Below are positions 57,701 to 64,000 of a DNA stretch of 64,000 nt, in pieces (the first letter of the stretch is position 1; each line of letters begins with the position of its first letter). The notes beneath the pieces were generated by a model. The model did not search any database and had not been told where the DNA came from. It worked only from the letters and a program-made list of their open reading frames with translations. Source of the DNA: Clytia hemisphaerica (taxonomy: Eukaryota; Cnidaria; Hydrozoa; Leptothecata; Clytiidae); the NCBI GenBank assembly GCA_902728285.1, contig CACVBU010001205.1:1-64000 (forward strand), in the 5' to 3' direction. A program made the translations under genes and the position numbers.

Positions 57701-58871
57701 GTACTCTCCTGTATCATACAGTATTGTCATGGACATTCACTGCGGAACCACCCTACTGTACGTCATTCTGGTGTTGAAACAACTCATCGATTTGTTCTAC
57801 AGAAAGTGTACATCATTGATGGCAGAAGTCTCGTCAAAGGTGCAGATACCTGATGAAACGCACAGTCGAGATCGCAATGGGACCAGTTCCACCATATAAT
57901 CTCACCATAGCACCAGCTTTCTTTTACTCACAAATCGACCTATCAGGACCTTACCTGGCAAAAGGAAGACTATCAAAATCTGGCTTGTAGTTTTGTGTTG
58001 TTGTTCAACTTCGGCAGTCAGCATCAAAACAATGGATGACTATTCAGCAACATCATTCATCATGGTATTCACAAGATTTGCATGTGACAGAGGATTTCCA
58101 AAAAAGCTCCTTTGTGATGAAGGGAGTCAGTTGGTTAAAGCAGCAAGAGATGAACCTCAACCTTCGAGATGTCCAATCAAACCTGATGAAGCTTCACAAA
58201 GTCGAATTTCAAGTCTGTCCTGTACAGGGACACTATATGCATGGGAAAGTGGAAAGGAAGATACGTGAAATCAATGCATCTATCGAGAAGATCGCTCACA
58301 AGGAAAAATTGTCTCTCCTACAGTGGGAAACGTTATCTGCGACAATGGCAAATACGATCAATAACCTACCACTCGCCCTTTGGTAACATCGTTGGTGATT
58401 CGAATGATAGACTTGATAACTCCAATAGATTGTTACTAGGAAGAAACAATGATAGAAGTCCTGGAAAACGTGATATACACCGACAATCCATCAAAAATCT
58501 TACAAGCAAATGAGCAGATCTATCAGTCTTGGTTCGAGATTTGGCTTATTACCCACGTTCCAAAATTGATGAAGCAACAAAAATGGTACCAAACAGATAG
58601 CATCAACATTGGAGATGTTGTCATCTTTACAAAAACTGATTCAGCAATATCAAAGGATTATACGTATGGCCAAGTTACTAATCTTGAATACAGTACCGAC
58701 GGTGTTGCACGTAAAGCCACCATACGATACAAAAACGTGACAGAGAACGTATTTCGTGAAACCAAACGAGCAGTTCGAGGTTTGGTTTATTTTCATCATG
58801 TTGACGAGTCTGACGTAATGACTCAACTTGGTCAAATGGCATTGTATGTTGATTTGGCTTGTTCAAAATGA
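54790..58871 (+). pseudogene. BEL/Pao pol remnant: protease, RT, RNase H, integrase, DUF5641
   Basis: The protease-like segment at about 54,805-55,229 has VFYDNGCSDLIIKES. The expected D-S/T-G triad reads D-N-G, so the catalytic motif is altered. RT signals are at about 55,840-56,160: CRIV, then SQPTQSGFSL-type sequence, LAKGTNNLNKLQRMI and IKTLIYGTVHGNQAERGLRQ. The post-RT domain follows (FKLKGITLSGADPPSHL, AAMKLDLRELSNL), with an RNase H start at about 56,750-57,120 (DAVSLDSETLDFGDAS). Integrase is spread over about 57,700-58,386, with QIDLSGPY, LLCDEGSQLVK and HGKVERKIREI supplying the expected D, D and E. A DUF5641-like end (58,560-58,871) has NIGDVVIFTKTD and ETKRAVRGLVYFH. At least six frame changes and several stops interrupt it. 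Confidence 0.85.
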
Positions 58872-58893
58872 TTTTCCCATGGGTGGAGTGTAA

Positions 58894-59730
58894 TGTTTGT
58901 GCTTATAAAATGGACAAAATCATTTTAACTTCGTGTTAATGAACTTTGATCTTATAAAAAGATCGCATATTTCTTAGGAAAACATATTTTTCTTTATAAT
59001 TAGCATAAGCAATTATCTTCTTACGCATTTTAATTGTTTCAATTTGATCAGAGAGTTTTCACGTTTCTGATTTCACATTTCTGACAGAACACCTTTGTAG
59101 AGGATGTTATGTTGAGGAAGTCAGAGAAAAAGTCACTATTTTTGATTTACAAATTTGGAATTTACGTCAATGAAATTTCAAGTTTCAATTCATCATTTTC
59201 ACTGAATTATTGGCATGGCATTCACAGCACACACTCTGGCCAGCCGGTGAGTTTTGGTTCTTTGTTTTTCTGTGGTTTTGTCTAGACTTTGGTTCTCAGT
59301 GCCTCTCTTAAGTTAGGATAACCATAGGATTTCAGTACATTTCAATTATAGATTTACCTAAAATTTCCTTTGGAATTAAGCTCATTTCAGTCATGTTTTC
59401 TTGTCATTTTGTCTCTATGATTTTTGTTCACATTTTTGAGAGATTTTAGAGGTTTATCACGAGCATTTTGAGGATATACTAGGATATTTTGTCATTTAGT
59501 CAAGGATTTGTCATTTTAGTTCAAAATATTTATCATTTTCATTTTGTACTTTTTAGTTTGAACTCTGTCAACACAATACATCAATCAACTTCAATACATA
59601 TTATTGTGTGCGTGTTCCCAAACGAACCCTTAATCTGTGTCCCACCTGCCTGCCCACAGTCACAGACTATATTATTGTGTGCGTGTTCCAAACCGACCCT
59701 TAATCTGTGTCCAGCCTGCCTGCCTCTACA
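58894..59730 (+). repeat. 3' LTR of the BEL/Pao-type element, with duplicated terminus
   Basis: It matches 51226-51998. The last part, from TATTATTGTGTGCGTGTTCC to the terminal CTGCCTGCC, is present twice about 71 bp apart. Both copies are followed by GTCACAGAC. The duplication may be replication slippage or an imprint of a second insertion event, and it obscures the true right end. Confidence 0.88.
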
Positions 59731-61365
59731 GTCACAGACCCGGCTAGAAATATACCCTTCATTTTCAGCCCCATTTGGAAATTGACTTTGATTTTAATTC
59801 CCATTTGAAATTTAATAGCAACAAGACGACTTTAAAGTCGAAAAAATTTCGCATAATACTTGAACATCAACGACGAAGACGCGTGAAACGTGACTCCTGC
59901 AGCATTATGCATTTTGAATGAAGCGTTACACAAAATATACACAATGTATTGTACACACAGGTCATAGATACAGATGAAAAATCTCAATCCATTAGAGAAA
60001 AGATTCCTTAAAAAATGCGACTAAAGAATTCTATTCTATAAAGCGTAAACAAAATCTTTCGATTCAGAATAATTCAGAGAACTGCAATATACTTGAGAAA
60101 AATTTTTTTTTTGAAAACGAAGAAGAAAAAATGAACTTTCCATTCTTTGATGCCAGAAACCTCATTTTGTGCTTTGAAGGAACTTGTGATAAAGACTCCT
60201 TTCACTTGCGCAGAGTTTATATCAACTTCTTTTTATAAACAGTAGAATTTATCTGAAATTGAGAAAAATGGCTAGTCAGAAAAATCTGTTGTATACTATC
60301 TTCGCTTTCTGATATGAATGATGGCCCACCACCATCAAAATCATTGGACTTTTCCAGAAAAAATTTGAATAAGGGGGAGGGGGTGAAGGATATTACATTT
60401 TTCGGAAATCCCCCCCTGGACATTGACTTTTGATCCCCCGGACAACAGGTCTAGCCCCCCTCCCGTCCCGGACAAGCATCAGTTGTGAGTTGATCCCATC
60501 GAGAGCAAGTTTACCCCCCCCCCCCCCAGGACAAGGCAAATTTTGTAGATTTTTCACTACCCTCCCCTCCAGACACTATATCCTCCACTCCCATGTGCAG
60601 ACATTTTCTGGAGTGCCCATTAAAGGCAAAAAGCACACTCTTTTTTTTTATGAGCATGCGGTAAATTTCGGCTGAAGCTCACTATGCTTAAGTAAAGCTC
60701 AATTTTGAGACTCGAATTATTCTTAACCCTATGCTTGGTAAAAAAATTATGTAAGTTTAGATAGTGTACATTCTTAAGAGACCAAGTTGTGTTATTTATA
60801 AGAGATTAAACAAAATAAAATCACCAATTTTTCGAATTTTGTTTGTAATTCTCTTCTTCATTCTTCTGTTACATGTATTTTCTGAAGTTTGGGAAATTAT
60901 GATTCTAAAAATTTCTTTGGCTGAGCCTCAATGCTTAATTTTTCTGGAAATTTGACCTTCAGTATGCTTATAAACGTTATGCTTATAAAAAAAATGAGTG
61001 TAGTTGAGCTCCAGCTTCTGGACTAGAAAATTGCAGGGTAAAAACTAGCCAACTTTAAGCTTTAAAGAAATAATACTCCTCGAGATTAAACTTTGACTCC
61101 TTTATAACTGCTTTAAACTGCATCCCATTAAACAAACCCTCCCCAATCTCTTGCCGACTATCCCGTGAAAAATATATAGGGGAAAGTTCCATAAAAGTAA
61201 CGAGAATCTTAGTGCGGAAGTGGGAATCTTATACAAACAACGTACCATGGTTCAAAATTAAAATCCTAATTAGCAAAAGGTGTATCAAGCTGTATCAAGA
61301 TCGGTGAAGTTGGATTAGTTTGATTTATTAACTTGTTGCCCATTCTTTTAACATTCCGACAGCTT
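59731..61365. other. Intergenic sequence, no gene recognised
   Basis: It contains a C-rich stretch (60,405-60,560) with repeated CCCCC-GGACAA words and a 15-base C run near 60,515. A 35-codon ATG frame at 60,131 has no recognisable product. Short stretches near 59,755-59,815 resemble dispersed sequence at about 48,220-48,345. Confidence 0.4.
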
Positions 61366-61520
61366 TACACGCTTTTTTTTATAAGAATAGTGTACTTTGA
61401 TTGAGGGTGAGCATTATTCTTATTTTTCTATTGTTCTAAACAATAGGCCTATTGTTTTAAACCCGAAATCTCACCCTGATATTCTTATAGAAGTTATTCT
61501 TATAAAAGAAAAAGCGTGTA
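61366..61520. mobile_element. 155-bp MITE with TACACGCTTTTT ends
   Basis: TACACGCTTTTTTTTATAAG at the left pairs with CTTATAAAAGAAAAAGCGTGTA at the right. The inner GAGGGTGAG/CTCACCCT and AAACAATAGG/CCTATTGTTT blocks also pair. It is non-coding, and the terminal TA pairs suggest a TA target. Confidence 0.8.
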
Positions 61521-61774
61521 TTAGCTGACGTCCATGCTAAAGCTTAAAGAGCGAGCCAATATCTATCATCCCATCGGGGAGGAAAAGCTGGAACTTTTAC
61601 TAACCAAACTCATCGAACACCAATCAAACTTCATCGGATAAAAAACTGTCATCATTAACGAGGGACCGCTGTACATTCATTGTGCAGTGGTGTACGGTGG
61701 GGCTGGATCTAAATGTCCTTTGTACAGCGGTGAAAATAGGTTAATTTGAAATCTGCTGTATTATCTGTCATCTG

Positions 61775-62142
61775 TACAATGCTGGACAAAAGGTTTGTAG
61801 ACTTCTGCAATATTTGCAAAATACTTCAATATCGACCAAAAACAAGTTCCCAAGGGGCTCTGGGTGCTTTCCAAACCCATTCAAAGTCTTTGAAAGTCAC
61901 CCACTGCAGTCTAACTGCAAGGGCAAACCACAAGGGCTTGATTAACTGGCTTACACCAGTATCAAAACGCTGATTTTTTGCTTGTGGTCCCCTCAAAAGC
62001 AATTCAAAAGCAATGCAACGACTTCAAAAGTGTTTTTCTTAACTTCCATCCCCTTTCAGAAACATTGAAGAGTCATTTTGCTCTATTTCTCATCATTTCC
62101 ACGGAAATTTCATTTGTCTACAACCTTTTGTCCGGCATTGTA
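61775..62142. mobile_element. 368-bp Tc1/mariner-like MITE, TACAATGCTGGACAAAAGGT ends
   Basis: The left TIR TACAATGCTGGACAAAAGGT continues to TTGTAGAC. The right TIR is GTCTACAACCTTTTGTCCGG, then CATTGTA, with one substitution and one indel over about 28 bp. TA at both ends fits a Tc1/mariner target duplication. Tc1-family TIRs often carry TGGACAAAA-like words. It has no transposase. Confidence 0.8.
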
Positions 62143-62268
62143 CACCCCACCGTAAATCACCGTACAATGACAATGTACGGCAGTGTCTAGGCAGGGTTGT
62201 TTTGATTATACAAAAATGATTGCTGAATTTCAATTGAAATGATTTCTCTATAAGAAATACCGTGAGAT

Positions 62269-62458
62269 TGGGTAACTTGCATAAAAGCCCTCAAATGATT
62301 GACTTATTTGGTCATTAAACTACAAATGACAAAGTTAGATCAAAACAAAAATGGTAGGCTAGAGCTGCAAGTGGTGCTGCGTAGTTCATTTGTTTTGAAA
62401 TTTTGCTGCTTTGATTGGTCAGTCAATCAAGTTACCCTCCACTGATGCAAGTTACCCG
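62269..62458. mobile_element. 190-bp MITE-like element with GGGTAACTTGCAT ends
   Basis: TTGGGTAACTTGCATAAAAG at the left and TGATGCAAGTTACCCGA at the right form a short inverted pair. A third GTTACCC word lies 19 bp inside the right end. The boundaries are approximate. Confidence 0.55.
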
Positions 62459-64000
62459 ACTTCAACGTACTTGCTAAAACTGACTGTTTGTCACAACTGG
62501 TTTCACTATTAACAGGTAACTATCTGGTGAAAAAAGGAAAAAAGTATTATACCTGTGCTGTTTGTAGTTTTGGTGAAGAAGAGAAGAGAAGGTTAATATG
62601 TTGTTGTTTGTTGTGGAAAATTAACTCTTTTTGTACTACTACTTACTGAGCATGATCAATTTATTGGTGCATTCACTAACTACACAAACATAAAATACTT
62701 AGTAGTAAAGAAATATTAAACCTCTTTAAACACTCTACAAAAGACCAGAAAATATGATAAAAATTTATACAGCAGCAGCAAAGTTTCAAAAGCATGTCTG
62801 ATGTGCAATCAAGCAGCCATTAAAAAATTCTCACGATGAATGTTTACAAATGATTGGTTACACTTCTTGCACTAGCGTATTTTATTTATTAAGAAAAGCC
62901 CTGTTTTTTTTCACTTTTTATCTTTGTGAGTGAGTCCACCTTTAGAATATTTGCCGTAGTACGCCCGCAGCCATACGCCCACGCCATAATTTGCGCCCCA
63001 AAAAATGTCTCGCCAGACACACGGAAGGCTATTGTAATATTTTCGCTAAGCGAAATTAATAATGGCACTCCAAAACCACCCCAAATGGATTTTTTGACTT
63101 CGGAACAATAGTATTTCTATTCCAATTGAGATTTCGATCGACATTTTTATGCTTCGAGACAGGAGTGTATGCTTCAAAATAATTTCATTTTTGTTAGTGA
63201 GTTCCCAACAAAGTCATTGAAAGGTGCTATCATATTTTTTGAATTAAAAACACCTACCCTACTACCCAATCTTTCAGAGGGACTCATTTTCAGCATGATA
63301 TTTATACACAATACTGATTCAGTTCAATTGATTGAATTTATTGATTTGACGTCTTTAGGTTATGTACTGTAAATAACGCCTTCTTTTTCTTCGTTTCCAA
63401 ACTTAAAGTTTTAGATTTCACTCAGGAATTGTTCATCAAATCGAAAGAGATTCTGAAGATTGAAGTTTAATTTGTCAAGCTTTATTTGTTGTTATCAAAG
63501 TCGACCTATCCAAAAATCTTAAAGGTATGTTTTTATTTGTAGTCTCCATAAGCCTTAATTTCATCTTGACCACTTAGTCAAAATTTATTTCTGATTGGTT
63601 CGAATTTATTGACACTAATAAAGTTATCAGCTGTTGTAAAGCAAGCAACATGGAAATAAAATCACGTGAAATTTTTCGAGTAATCACATGTTTTGACTGC
63701 ATTGATATAATTTTGCAACTTGTGTATTGAAGAGAGGTTTGAATGAAAAAAATGTTTTATTTCTTACCAGGAACCGAGATTAATTCAGGTTCAAGATATA
63801 ATTCGAATAATAGAAATTCACTAGTGAAATATAGTGAAAGTTCACGTAGTGAAAGTTCACTGCAATATTATTTGTTCCTAATCTTTAATTGTTCTTATTT
63901 TTGTTTTAATTTATGTTTTTTTGCAATGGTGTTTATTTGTTTCCCTTTAAAAGTTTCATGTGTTTCGAACCCTTTGATCAAACAGATTTATGGATAAAAC
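62459..64000. other. Intergenic sequence to the window end, no gene recognised
   Basis: Short open frames here are AT-rich and unlike any family I recognise. A small cluster of AGTGAAAGTTCAC words lies at 63,820-63,862. A gene could begin beyond the window, but no exon is supported inside it. Confidence 0.4.

Larger units (their letters stand above)
51226..59730 (+). mobile_element. BEL/Pao-type LTR retrotransposon, decayed and interrupted
   Basis: Long direct repeats (51226-51998 and 58894-59730) flank an interior with gag, protease, reverse transcriptase, RNase H, integrase and a C-terminal DUF5641-like domain in that order, all on the + strand. The order and motifs are those of BEL/Pao elements, which are confined to animals. 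Many one-base shifts and stops break the frames, so it cannot be active. An 812-bp foldback element (53282-54093) sits in gag with a 7-bp TSD. No envelope frame is seen. A purine-rich GGGTGGAG lies just before the right LTR, as a polypurine tract would. A convincing TSD for the whole element was not found. Confidence 0.92.

Noticed and set aside
1..64000. CRISPR array, bacterial operons, phage or rRNA/tRNA genes
   Set aside because: The spliced genes and transposon classes are eukaryotic. The tandem repeats found have no spacer-repeat pattern, and no tRNA cloverleaf or rRNA core sequence was recognised.

Overview
The window is AT-rich nuclear DNA from an animal, on intron and transposon evidence. 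It carries two multi-exon protein-coding genes with GT-AG introns, both on the + strand. It also carries a decayed BEL/Pao-type LTR retrotransposon, a class known only from animals, and a very dense load of foldback (palindromic) and MITE-like elements. I cannot name the species. A non-bilaterian or other invertebrate is plausible from the intron-rich genes and the transposon style, but this is inference.

Layout. 1-10.3 kb has no recognised gene. It holds a 4.4-kb palindromic element (709-5109) whose arms carry 174-bp tandem repeats rich in TGACGTCA, a nested hAT-like MITE with an 8-bp target duplication (1957-2203), and two more inverted-repeat elements. 10,302-26,303 is a complete-looking 22-exon gene for the biotin-containing alpha subunit of mitochondrial propionyl-CoA carboxylase (PCCA, 695 aa predicted), including a distant first exon for the transit peptide and two 27-nt microexons. 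At least a dozen foldback/MITE insertions sit in its introns. 26.3-34.5 kb is intergenic: more MITEs, a degenerate minisatellite, and two related decayed open reading frames that share a duplicated 5' region.

34,578-50,524 is a 15-exon gene for an 887-aa coiled-coil protein that resembles CCDC191. Intron 8 contains a young 4.46-kb LTR element (40,997-45,454). Its LTRs are nearly identical, it has a 4-bp TSD, and its only proteins are a gag and a proline-rich/heptad-repeat tail on the minus strand. 51,226-59,730 is the BEL/Pao element on the + strand, frameshifted throughout and interrupted in gag by an 812-bp foldback insertion with a 7-bp TSD. 59.7-64 kb holds only small inverted-repeat elements.

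The two host genes are independent: PCCA acts in propionyl-CoA breakdown in the mitochondrial matrix, and the CCDC191-like protein is a structural coiled-coil protein of poorly known role. They share only orientation and a burden of intronic mobile elements. One MITE family with a CAGCTG core occurs in introns of both. Both gene models stay in frame across every predicted splice junction, which supports the base accuracy of the sequence and suggests that the frameshifts in the retroelements are real decay.
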